The position numbers and the translations under genes are program-made. Source: JAVBMV01 sp031552145 (GTDB lineage: Bacteria; Myxococcota; Myxococcia; Myxococcales; UBA5297). Taken from it: a stretch of DNA of 64,000 nt. A model generated the notes under the pieces. The model was not told the DNA's origin, ran no database searches, and worked only from the letters and a program-made list of their open reading frames with translations. The stretch is taken from NCBI GenBank assembly GCA_031552145.1, contig JAVBMV010000003.1, forward strand, positions 186,001-250,000, read 5' to 3'. Shown one piece after another: positions 1 through 7,505 of this stretch; the first letter of the stretch is position 1, and each line of letters begins with the position of its first letter.

Positions 1-462
1 CGCTTGCTTTTCCTCCGCCGCCATCGCCCTATAGAGCGCTACCATCTGCGCATAGAAGGCCGAGCCGCGCGAGAGGCCCTTTGCTTCCCTGCAGTCGGGA
101 CGTGCCAGGGCGCCGTCGAGGTTGCCGACGACGAAGAGCTCCAGCTCGGTTAGCTCCGCACCCTTCGTGCTGCGCAGCGGCGAGCCTTGCGCCTCCTGGC
201 CGGGCTCCGGCTCGACACCAGCCTCCGGATCGACGAGCTGCGGCGCCTGCGCATCAGAGGGCGGCTCCCCAGGCGCCTGGATATCAGGGCCCTGCTCCTC
301 GGGGACCGGTTCGCCGGGGGCCTGCTCCTCGGGCGCCGGCTCGGCAGCAGGGCGCTCCACAGATGGAGTGGCGGGAGGTGTGGGTCGCGCCTCGGGGCCT
401 TCCACTTGAGGCGACGAGAGCAGTAGGAGCGAAGAGAGGGTACAAAGCGTCAGTAGGCTCAT
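1..462 (-). CDS. Secreted Pro/Glu-rich protein, N-terminal part (runs off the left edge)
   Basis: The ATG lies at 462-460 and the frame stays open for 154 codons to the window edge, so only the N-terminus is present. The product starts with a short hydrophobic signal-like stretch (MSLLTLCTLSSLLLLSS), followed by about 80 residues of low-complexity Pro/Glu/Gln/Ala sequence typical of a periplasmic or surface linker. A folded region then begins with LFVVGNLDGALARPDC. That segment faintly recalls the first strand of 5'-nucleotidase-type metallophosphoesterases, but the metal ligands would lie outside the window, so the enzyme call is only a guess. The start codon overlaps the stop of the response regulator upstream (ATGA, 459-462), implying coupled translation. 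Confidence 0.6.
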   Translation of the reverse strand, partial: MSLLTLCTLSSLLLLSSPQVEGPEARPTPPATPSVERPAAEPAPEEQAPGEPVPEEQGPDIQAPGEPPSDAQAPQLVDPEAGVEPEPGQEAQGSPLRSTKGAELTELELFVVGNLDGALARPDCREAKGLSRGSAFYAQMVALYRAMAAEEKQA

Positions 463-833
463 GGCGTTAGCGATTGTTCGACCGACGTGACGAGTTCACT
501 GAGATCGATCGGTTTTGGGAGGAACCCATTTACACCAAGCGAGGCCGCCGCGGTCGACAAGTTTGCGTAGGCCGAGAGCAGCACCACCGGAACTGAGGAG
601 AGTGGGGGCACGGATCTCCTCGCCTCCAAGAACTGCCAGCCGCTCATCACGGGCATCATCAAGTCGAGCAGGATGAGGCGTGGCGGGCGCTCCATCTGCG
701 CCAGCTTGCGCAGCCCCTCTTCGCCATGCTCGGCCCCCTCCACCGAATAGCCTTCCGATTGAAGCAGCTCGACGATCACCTCGCGGATGTCGCGATCGTC
801 CTCGATCACCAGCACATCGCAGCCCATCGCCAC
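459..833 (-). CDS. Single-domain response regulator (CheY-like receiver)
   Basis: This 124-residue protein is a receiver domain with no output domain. The acidic pocket is D12/D13, the phospho-acceptor is D57 in LLDLMMP, the switch Ser is in LLSAYA near residue 87, and the conserved Lys is in FLPKPID near residue 107. It presumably receives phosphate from an unlinked histidine kinase and acts by protein-protein contact. The start used here is GTG at 833; an ATG two codons downstream is equally possible. It lies 13 bp after ftsK on the same strand, and its TGA overlaps the ATG of the next gene, so the three are probably co-transcribed. No cognate kinase is visible in the window. Confidence 0.9.
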   Translation of the reverse strand: MAMGCDVLVIEDDRDIREVIVELLQSEGYSVEGAEHGEEGLRKLAQMERPPRLILLDLMMPVMSGWQFLEARRSVPPLSSVPVVLLSAYANLSTAAASLGVNGFLPKPIDLSELVTSVEQSLTP

Positions 834-846
834 TCCGCGACCGTCC

Positions 847-3759
847 CTAAAAGTTCGGCTCTCTGTGCTCTTCGTCGATCGGGCGGATCAGGACGTCGCG
901 CGGCTTCGCGCCGTTCGCGGGCCCCACCACGCCCTCTCGCTCCATGCGCTCGATGATCCGCGCGGCGCGGTTGTAGCCGAGGCGCAGTTTGCGCTGCAGC
1001 ATCGAAACGGAGATCTGCCGCAGCTCGCTCACGACCGCCAGGCACTGATCGTACATGGCATCGACCTCCCCTTCTGGGCCACCGCCCTCCCCTCCCTCCT
1101 CGTCATCGCGCGGCCTGAGGATCGACTCGTCGTAGACCGGCTTGCCCTGCGCGCGCAGGTGAGAGACCACGCGCTGGATCTCGGCGTCGGAGACAAAAGC
1201 GCCGTGCACTCGCTCCAGGTTGGAAGAGGTGGGCGGAAGCACCAGCATGTCGCCCATCCCGAGCAGCGCCTCCGCGCCGACCATGCCCAAGATGGTCATC
1301 GAGTCGGGCTTGGAGCGCAGCTGGAAGCTGATACGCGAAGGGAAGTTGGCCTTGATCACGCCCGTAATCACGTCGGTGGAGGGGCGCTGCGTCGCCACCA
1401 TTAGATGGACGCCCGCGGCGCGGGCCATCTGCGCCAGCCTCGCCACATAGGTCTCCACTTCGCGGGAGGCGACCATCATCAGATCGGCGACCTCGTCGAT
1501 GACGATAACGATGTAGGGCAGCCGCTTCAGCTCGTGGGGAGGCTTGCCCACACCTGCTGCGGAGGGCGCGCCGAGCGCCTCCAGCTCGGAGTCGCTCAGC
1601 TCGAGCTCGTCGGTCTCACCGGCGAGCTCTTCGGCAGGAATTTGGGAACGCGCCACCCCGGGCAGCTTCAGCTGCAAGCCCGGAGAGGAGGGAGAGGAGA
1701 AGAGGCCCGCCTCCGCCTCATCCTTGGCGTGGGGCGCCAGCGCGGCCGCCTGCGCGTTGCTCTGCACCTTGGCGCGCCGACGCCCCTCTTTCGCGCCGGC
1801 AGATTTTTCGCGCTCTTCGAGCTGCTTCTCAACCCACTTGTTGTAGCCGCCGATGTTGCGCACCCCCGCGTCGGCGAGGAGCTGGTAGCGCCGCTCCATC
1901 TCCTCTACCGCCCAGCGCAGCGCCATCGCCGCCTTGCGCGCGTCGGTGACCACGGGGAGCAGCAGGTGCGGGATGCCCTCGTAGATCGAGAGCTCGGTCA
2001 CCTTGGGATCGACCATGATCATGCGCACCTCTTCAGGCGTCGCCTTGAAGAGGAAGCTCATGATCATGGCGTTGACGCTCACCGACTTTCCCGAGCCGGT
2101 GGTGCCGGCGATGAGCACGTGAGGCATCTTGGCCAGGTCGGCCACATAGGGCTGCCCCTCGATATCTTTGCCGATGGCCATGGCGAGCTTGGAGCTCGAC
2201 TCGATGAAGGCATCCTGCTCCACGATCTCGCGCAGGAAGACGGTCTCGCGGTTGCGGTTCGGCACCTCGATGCCGACGACACCCTTTCCTGGAATGGGCG
2301 CGACGATTCGGACCTTGAGTGCCTCCATCGCCATGGCCAGGTCGTCGGCGAGCGAGGCAATCTTCGAGATCTTCACCCCTGGCGCCGGCTCGAACTCGTA
2401 CATGGTGACGACGGGGCCGGGGCGGATCTCCTTCACCTGCCCATCGATCCCGAAGGAGGCCAGCTTCTCGCGCAGCCGCTCCGCGGTGGAGAGGAAAATG
2501 GCCTTGTCGAGCACGGCCCTGCGCTGCTCGATCTCCTCCAAGAGCGTGATGGGCGGAAGGCTGAAGGCCGAGGGCCCCTCGAAGGCGAAGGGATCGCGTT
2601 GGGTGTTCGACGGCTTGGGGGGCGCCTTCGGCTCTACGATGAGCGGCACCACCGGCGAGAGCTTCGCCAGCGGCTCCGGCCGCTCTTGCCGCTCGGGGCG
2701 CGCGGGCGGAGTCACCAGCGCGAGCGGCGCCCCGCGCTCCTTCTGCGCGCCCTTGTCTTGCGCGAGCTTGGCGCTGGGCTTCTCGGCCTCCCGCGGCGGC
2801 GCCGGCTCCTCTTGCTCCGGGACGGGCGAGGACATGGCCCAAATAGGATCGAGGACGGAAGGACCGCGCTGTGCGTATCTGCGCGCCAGCCTGCAGGCGG
2901 CCGCCTCGCGGCCGATGCGCAGCGCTTCCTCTTCGTTCATCGGGCGTCCCTCGTCGGCCTGCTCCCGCGGCTCACTCTTGGCCGAGATCGGCAGCTTCAC
3001 GGCGGGGCCCGCCTCCTCCTCTCCTTCGGCCTCGCTCTGCTGCGCCTCGGCGAGGATGCGCGCCAGCTCCTCCTCCTCCTCAGCGGCCTCGCGCTTCATC
3101 TGCTCGCGCCGCTCGCGGAAGGCGCGCCATCCGTCGCGCGAGCGCAGCGCCGCCCACTTGCCAAAGGAGAGTCCGTGGCGTTTCGAGTGTCCAGCCAGCC
3201 AGATGCACAGGCGCGTGAAGGCAGAGTCGGTGGCGACGATGAGCGCGCCGGCCAGGCCCGCCAGGGTCAACAGAAGCGTGCCGAACCAGCGGAAGCCCTC
3301 CAGGCGTCCAACGATGGCGTGCCCCAACGTGCCGCCGGGAAGGAAGAAGAAGAGGTCGTCGGGGAAGAGCAGGTCGGCGAGCAACATGCCGAAGAAGGCG
3401 ACCGCCACCAGCCCCGCGATCTGGCGCGTCCGGTGCGGCGCGGTGCTGGGAACGAAGAGACCGAGCGAGACATAGAAGAGCGCGGCGGGGAAGAGCCAAG
3501 CGCAGAGCCCTACTCCCTTGAAGAGCAGGAGCGCGACGACATTGCCGAAGCGCCCGACGAGATTGCCACTGCCGGGCGGGGGTACACAGGTCGCCAGGGC
3601 GAAGAAGAGGCCCACGGCCGCGGCGAGTGAGGAGAAGGCGACGATCTCCCGCGTGTAGCGCCTTGAGCGCGAGCGCTCTTGCCCCTTAGAGCGCGATACC
3701 TCTTGGTTGACCAGCACCCTTTTATTGGGCGCCGCCCTCTTGTTGCGTTTGGCCGCCAT
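847..3759 (-). CDS. ftsK: DNA translocase FtsK/SpoIIIE
   Basis: This 970-residue protein has the full FtsK layout. Four membrane segments lie at about residues 37-60, 75-103, 115-133 and 160-180, followed by a charged, Pro-rich linker to about 400. The motor domain carries Walker A (GTTGSGKS) near 552 and Walker B (IVIVIDEVADLMM) near 750. A C-terminal winged-helix gamma domain (about 885-970, ending in the usual MEREGVVGPANG-type wing) would read oriented polar DNA sequences. FtsK pumps chromosome termini through the division septum and activates XerCD. Unusually, about 108 residues separate the GYN motif from Walker B, roughly 70 more than in the E. coli protein. The start is the ATG at 3759, preceded by a divergent intergenic region. 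Confidence 0.97.
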   Translation of the reverse strand: MAAKRNKRAAPNKRVLVNQEVSRSKGQERSRSRRYTREIVAFSSLAAAVGLFFALATCVPPPGSGNLVGRFGNVVALLLFKGVGLCAWLFPAALFYVSLGLFVPSTAPHRTRQIAGLVAVAFFGMLLADLLFPDDLFFFLPGGTLGHAIVGRLEGFRWFGTLLLTLAGLAGALIVATDSAFTRLCIWLAGHSKRHGLSFGKWAALRSRDGWRAFRERREQMKREAAEEEEELARILAEAQQSEAEGEEEAGPAVKLPISAKSEPREQADEGRPMNEEEALRIGREAAACRLARRYAQRGPSVLDPIWAMSSPVPEQEEPAPPREAEKPSAKLAQDKGAQKERGAPLALVTPPARPERQERPEPLAKLSPVVPLIVEPKAPPKPSNTQRDPFAFEGPSAFSLPPITLLEEIEQRRAVLDKAIFLSTAERLREKLASFGIDGQVKEIRPGPVVTMYEFEPAPGVKISKIASLADDLAMAMEALKVRIVAPIPGKGVVGIEVPNRNRETVFLREIVEQDAFIESSSKLAMAIGKDIEGQPYVADLAKMPHVLIAGTTGSGKSVSVNAMIMSFLFKATPEEVRMIMVDPKVTELSIYEGIPHLLLPVVTDARKAAMALRWAVEEMERRYQLLADAGVRNIGGYNKWVEKQLEEREKSAGAKEGRRRAKVQSNAQAAALAPHAKDEAEAGLFSSPSSPGLQLKLPGVARSQIPAEELAGETDELELSDSELEALGAPSAAGVGKPPHELKRLPYIVIVIDEVADLMMVASREVETYVARLAQMARAAGVHLMVATQRPSTDVITGVIKANFPSRISFQLRSKPDSMTILGMVGAEALLGMGDMLVLPPTSSNLERVHGAFVSDAEIQRVVSHLRAQGKPVYDESILRPRDDEEGGEGGGPEGEVDAMYDQCLAVVSELRQISVSMLQRKLRLGYNRAARIIERMEREGVVGPANGAKPRDVLIRPIDEEHREPNF

Positions 3760-3942
3760 GGGGATCCGGGTAGTGCCGCGGCTCCGCTCCTCCTTCCTAA
3801 TCCTGGGAACGGAGGGGGCTCCTGCGAGGCGTGGTTAGCTCCCTCAGTGTAGAGAGATGCGGGAGCCGGTCAACTTCTTCGGGCAGTCCGCCCTACGAGC
3901 GGATACCATGGCCGGCCGAACGGCAAAGATGGAGAGCGGCGC

Positions 3943-5259
3943 GTGCTCAACTGGGTTTTTCTGATTCTCATCGGCGCGGGAGTGCTCTGCGCCGCCTTCA
4001 CCGGCACCATGAAGAGCGTCACCGACGCCAGCCTCTCCTCCGCCCGGAGTGCGGTGGAGCTGGCCATCGCGCTCGTCGGGCAGATGGGGCTCTGGCTGGG
4101 CTTCATGCGGGTGCTGCAGGACGCCGGGGCCACCAAGAGCATCGCCCGCGCGCTCGCCCCCGTGATGCGCCGCCTCTTTCCCGACGTGCCCGCCGAGCAC
4201 CCGGCGATGAGCGCCATGATCATGAACCTCTCCGCCAACGTTCTGGGGCTGGGGAACGCGGCGACGCCCTTCGGCCTCAAAGCGATGGTGGAGTTGGAGA
4301 AGCTGAACCAGCGGCGCACGGTCGCCACCAACTCCATGGTGCTCTTCCTGGCGATCAACACCTCGGGCGTCGCGGTACTCCCGCTCGGCGCCATCGCCAT
4401 CCGCGCCTCGCTCGGCAGCATCGACCCGGCGGGGATCATCCTTCCCTCGCTCCTCGCCACAAGCCTCTCGACCATCGCGGCCATCCTCGCGGCAAAGACG
4501 CTACAGCGCTGGGCGCTCTTCTCGGTCGACCGCTACCCTGTACCGCCCGCTCCTCCTCACGAAGAGGAGAGTGCCGCTGCCACGAAGAGCGAGGAGACGA
4601 AGGGAGCCGCGGGCGAACAGCCCGAGGAGATTCGCGCGTCACCTTGGCGCCGCGCGAGCGTCGTGGCCATCTGGATCGCCATCGGCGCGGCGCTCGCCAT
4701 CGCCATCCACAAGAGCGGCGCGTCGGGCTTCGCCGTCGTGCGCGATCTGGCCTCGAGCTGGCTCCTTCCACTCTTGATGCTCGCCATCGTCTCGATCGGC
4801 TACAGCCGCAAGATCAGGGTCTACGAGTCCTTCCTCGCCGGCGCGAAGGAGGCGCTCAACATCGCGCTGATGGTCTTCCCCTTCCTGCTGGCGATCCTGG
4901 TCGCCATCGGGATGTTCCGGGCCTCGGGCGCGATGACGGCCGTGGCGGAGCTGCTCTCTCCCATCACCGAATGGGTGGGATTGCCGGCGGAGGCGCTGCC
5001 CATGGCGCTGATCCGGCCGCTCTCGGGGACGGGCGCCATGGCCGTGATGACCGAAGCGATGAAGACGCACGGCCCCGACTCGCTCATCGGCAACATGGTC
5101 TCGATCATGAACGGTGCATCCGAGACGACCTTCTATGTGTTGGCCGTCTATCTGGGTGCCGTCGGGATCCGCGCCTCGCGCCACGCCGTGGCGGCCTGCC
5201 TTTGCGCCGAGATGGTGGGGATGAGCGCGGCGGTGGCGCTGACGCATCTCTTTTTCTGA
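3943..5259 (+). CDS. SpmA-SpmB fusion, nucleoside-recognition (Gate) domain membrane protein
   Basis: This 438-residue polytopic membrane protein contains two Gate/nucleoside-recognition halves. The N-terminal half (LNLSANVLGLGNAATPFG-like segment near residues 90-110) matches SpmA of Bacillus. The C-terminal half (about 250-438, with RPLSGTGAMAVMTE and IMNGASETTFYVLAVYLG) matches SpmB. A hydrophilic Glu/Ala linker at about 200-230 joins them. In Bacillus the two proteins act in spore-core dehydration; in most other bacteria the role of the fused form is unknown and may be transport-related. The start is GTG at 3943, with GGAGAG about 6 nt upstream; an ATG is not available closer. The gene is divergent from ftsK and lies just upstream of hcp. 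Confidence 0.85.
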   Translation: MLNWVFLILIGAGVLCAAFTGTMKSVTDASLSSARSAVELAIALVGQMGLWLGFMRVLQDAGATKSIARALAPVMRRLFPDVPAEHPAMSAMIMNLSANVLGLGNAATPFGLKAMVELEKLNQRRTVATNSMVLFLAINTSGVAVLPLGAIAIRASLGSIDPAGIILPSLLATSLSTIAAILAAKTLQRWALFSVDRYPVPPAPPHEEESAAATKSEETKGAAGEQPEEIRASPWRRASVVAIWIAIGAALAIAIHKSGASGFAVVRDLASSWLLPLLMLAIVSIGYSRKIRVYESFLAGAKEALNIALMVFPFLLAILVAIGMFRASGAMTAVAELLSPITEWVGLPAEALPMALIRPLSGTGAMAVMTEAMKTHGPDSLIGNMVSIMNGASETTFYVLAVYLGAVGIRASRHAVAACLCAEMVGMSAAVALTHLFF

Positions 5260-5271
5260 AATCGGCTCCAG

Positions 5272-5285
5272 TTGATCTGGATCAA
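5272..5285 (+). promoter_or_regulatory. FNR/DNR-type operator upstream of hcp
   Basis: TTGATCTGGATCAA is a perfect match to the FNR-family consensus TTGAT-N4-ATCAA, with 6-bp fully symmetric arms. It lies 12 bp after the SpmA-SpmB stop and 86 bp before the hcp start. The Crp/Fnr-type regulator encoded at 6760-7473 has the E-x-x-S-R recognition helix expected for this half-site. That this regulator binds here is inference. Confidence 0.8.
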
Positions 5286-5371
5286 TGCCGGCCCCTCTCC
5301 GGCGCGCCAGAGTGCTCTCCGTGGACACCGCCGTGTCCGACATCGCGACCAGCGAGAAACGGAGAGCACCT

Positions 5372-6661
5372 ATGTATTGCAACCAGTGTGAACAGTGCGC
5401 CAGCACCTGCACGACGACGGGCCCCGGCGTCTGCGGCAAGAACCCCGATCTGCAGTCGCTGCAGGAGCTGATCCTCTATGGCCTCAAGGGCATGGCCGCC
5501 TACGCGCACCATGCGCGCCGCCTGGGCATGACGGACGAGGGAGTGAACGCCTTCATGGAGGAGGCGCTCTTCTCCACCATGACCAACGTCAACTTCGATC
5601 TGGGCGCCACGCTCGAGATCGCCATGGAGCTGGGGCGTCAGAACCTGCGCGTCATGCAGCTGCTCGACGAGGGGCATGTGAAGCATTTCGGCGCCCCGGC
5701 GCCAACCATGGTGCGCGAGGGTACGCGGGCGAAGCCAGGCATCCTCATCACCGGCCACGACATGGTCGATCTGAAGAACCTGCTCACGCAGTGCGAGGGG
5801 ACCGACGTCCTGGTCTACACGCACGGCGAGATGCTGCCGGCGCATATGTACCCCAAGCTCGGGAAGCATCCGAACATGGGCGGCCACTACGGCGGCGCCT
5901 GGCAGAAGCAGCGCGCCGAGTTCGCCGACTTCGGCGGTCCCATCCTCGCCACCACCAACTGCGTGCTCATTCCGCGCAAGGCCTATGAGGATCGCATCTT
6001 CACCACACGCGTCACCGCCGTGCCGAACGGCAAGCGGATCGTCAAGGACGACTACTCCGAGCTCATCGCCTGCGCGAAGCGCTGCGGCCCGCTCGCCGAG
6101 ATGCCGCTCAAGGAGAGCCAGGTGGGCTTCCACCACAGCGTCATCCTGGCCCAGGCGCCCGCCATCCTCGAGGCAGTGAAGGCGGGAAAGATCAGCCGCT
6201 TCTTCGTCATCGGCGGCTGCGACGGCGCGGAGCTGGGGCGCAACTACTTCAGCGAGTATGCCAAGGCGACGCCTCCCGACTCCTTCATCCTGACGCTCGG
6301 CTGCGGCAAGTACCGCATCCGCGAGCACGACTACGGCACGCACCTGGGGCTGCCGCGCCTGATGGACATGGGGCAGTGCAACGACTCCTACGGGGCCATC
6401 AACGTAGCTGTGAAGCTGGCCGAGGCCGTTGGCTGCGGTGTCAACGACCTTCCACTCACGCTCGTGATCAGCTGGTTCGAGCAGAAGGCCGTCGCCGTGC
6501 TGCTCACCCTGCTCTCGCTCGGGGTGAAGCGCATCGCGATTGGGCCCAACCCGCCCGCCTTCATCACGCCGGCTATTTTCGAGGAGTTGCAGCGGCAGTT
6601 CGATCTGAAGCTCGCCTGCGGTGACGCGAAGAAGGACCTGGCGGTGGCGATGGGGCAGTAG
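5372..6661 (+). CDS. hcp: Hydroxylamine reductase / hybrid-cluster protein (short type)
   Basis: This is a hybrid-cluster protein (prismane), which reduces hydroxylamine or NO-derived species and in several bacteria acts in nitrosative-stress defence. The start is the ATG at 5372 (MYCNQCEQC), with GGAGAG 5 nt upstream, because this places the N-terminal Fe-S cysteines at the usual position. The hybrid-cluster ligands are visible: His in TGHDM, Glu in HGEMLP, Cys in TTNCVL, Cys in GGCDGAE, Cys in TLGCGKY, Cys in MGQCNDSYG and Glu in WFEQKA. At 429 residues it is about 120 shorter than the E. coli type and fits the compact class described for archaea and some anaerobes. The N-terminal spacing (C3-x2-C6-x2-C9-x3-C13-x7-C21) is unusual. 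It faces a Crp/Fnr gene and has an FNR box upstream. Confidence 0.95.
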   Translation: MYCNQCEQCASTCTTTGPGVCGKNPDLQSLQELILYGLKGMAAYAHHARRLGMTDEGVNAFMEEALFSTMTNVNFDLGATLEIAMELGRQNLRVMQLLDEGHVKHFGAPAPTMVREGTRAKPGILITGHDMVDLKNLLTQCEGTDVLVYTHGEMLPAHMYPKLGKHPNMGGHYGGAWQKQRAEFADFGGPILATTNCVLIPRKAYEDRIFTTRVTAVPNGKRIVKDDYSELIACAKRCGPLAEMPLKESQVGFHHSVILAQAPAILEAVKAGKISRFFVIGGCDGAELGRNYFSEYAKATPPDSFILTLGCGKYRIREHDYGTHLGLPRLMDMGQCNDSYGAINVAVKLAEAVGCGVNDLPLTLVISWFEQKAVAVLLTLLSLGVKRIAIGPNPPAFITPAIFEELQRQFDLKLACGDAKKDLAVAMGQ

Positions 6662-6688
6662 CACCTAGGCCGAATGGTCAGCATTTGA

Positions 6689-6715
6689 GGGCGTCCACCT
6701 TTCGGGTGGGCGCCC
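6689..6715. terminator. Hairpin between convergent hcp and Crp/Fnr genes
   Basis: GGGCGTCCACC at 6689-6699 pairs with 6705-6715 over 11 bp (one G-T pair) around a 5-nt loop. It lies between the two convergent stop codons (6661 and 6760). There is only a short T4 run some 8 nt downstream on the plus strand, so it is a plausible but not ideal bidirectional terminator. Confidence 0.55.
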
Positions 6716-6759
6716 CTACATCGTTTTGCACCATTCTCGCGCTTCGGCGAATGCGCCCC

Positions 6760-7473
6760 CTACGCATCATCACCCTCCCCCGACGCAAGCTGCGCGAGGA
6801 GGCTGCCATTCGTAACCAGCAGGTGCCTCCCATCCTTTGCGATGGCGCCCTCCTCCTCCAACCGCCGCAGGGCCCTCGAGAGCGTCTCGCTGGTCAGGTT
6901 CAGATGGCTCGCCAGGTGTTTCTTTAGACTGGGCAGCGCCACCCGCCCATCGCGCGCCTTGGCGGCGCTGACGAGGTAGCTGGCGACGCGCCCCGTGGCG
7001 TCCCTAAGAACGATGTCCTCCAACAGATTGACCAGCCTTCGCACCCAGAGCGATAGGCCGGTGAGGAGCTGCATCGAGAGCTGTGGCTCCTCCCGAAGCG
7101 CCCTCAAGAAGGGCTCTTTAGGGAGCAATACGCAGCGGGTCGGTTCCAGTGCCTGAGCGTTGGCCGGAGCGTCGAAGCCACCCAGCAGCGCCACCTCGGC
7201 AAAGGTCTCGCCGGGCCCGGCGAGATGTAGCGCATGTTCCTTGCCCGCTGGCGAGAGCTTAAAGACGCGGACGAGCCCACTCCCCACGATGAAGAGGCCC
7301 GGGATCGTGTCGCCCTGCTCGAAGATGCGCGCCCCCGCTTCATAGCGCACCAGCTTCGCCATGGCGGCGAGGCGGCCGCGCGCCGCGGCGTCCGTCTGCT
7401 GCAGGATGGCGCAGCCGTCAATGAACGTCTCCGCCGTCTGCGCCGCCCTGGCTCCTTCGCTCTCGATCGCCAT
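6760..7473 (-). CDS. Crp/Fnr family transcriptional regulator (DNR/FNR-like)
   Basis: This 237-residue regulator has an N-terminal cyclic-nucleotide-type beta-roll (about 35-150, with GDTIPGLFIVGSGLVRVFK and a conserved PGETFAEVALLGG), a dimerisation helix and a C-terminal HTH. The recognition helix SETLSRALRRL carries the Glu...Ser-Arg residues that read TTGAT half-sites. The four-cysteine Fe-S motif of E. coli FNR is absent, which points to a heme- or NO-sensing DNR/NnrR type rather than a true oxygen-sensing FNR. It converges on hcp, whose promoter region holds a perfect TTGAT-N4-ATCAA box, so hcp is the likely target. The start is set at the ATG at 7473; a GTG at 7524 would overlap the upstream TPR gene. 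Confidence 0.88.
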   Translation of the reverse strand: MAIESEGARAAQTAETFIDGCAILQQTDAAARGRLAAMAKLVRYEAGARIFEQGDTIPGLFIVGSGLVRVFKLSPAGKEHALHLAGPGETFAEVALLGGFDAPANAQALEPTRCVLLPKEPFLRALREEPQLSMQLLTGLSLWVRRLVNLLEDIVLRDATGRVASYLVSAAKARDGRVALPSLKKHLASHLNLTSETLSRALRRLEEEGAIAKDGRHLLVTNGSLLAQLASGEGDDA

Positions 7474-7505
7474 GGGTGAAGTGTAGCGCAGGCGCGCGCG
7501 CCGCC

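Noticed and set aside
1405..3630. 741-residue open frame on the plus strand
   Set aside because: It is antisense to ftsK and has the His/Arg/Gly/Leu-rich composition of a GC-rich shadow frame; ftsK has clear motifs.
5282..6664. 460-residue open frame on the minus strand
   Set aside because: It mirrors hcp, which has all cluster ligands; the antisense product is low-complexity and matches nothing.
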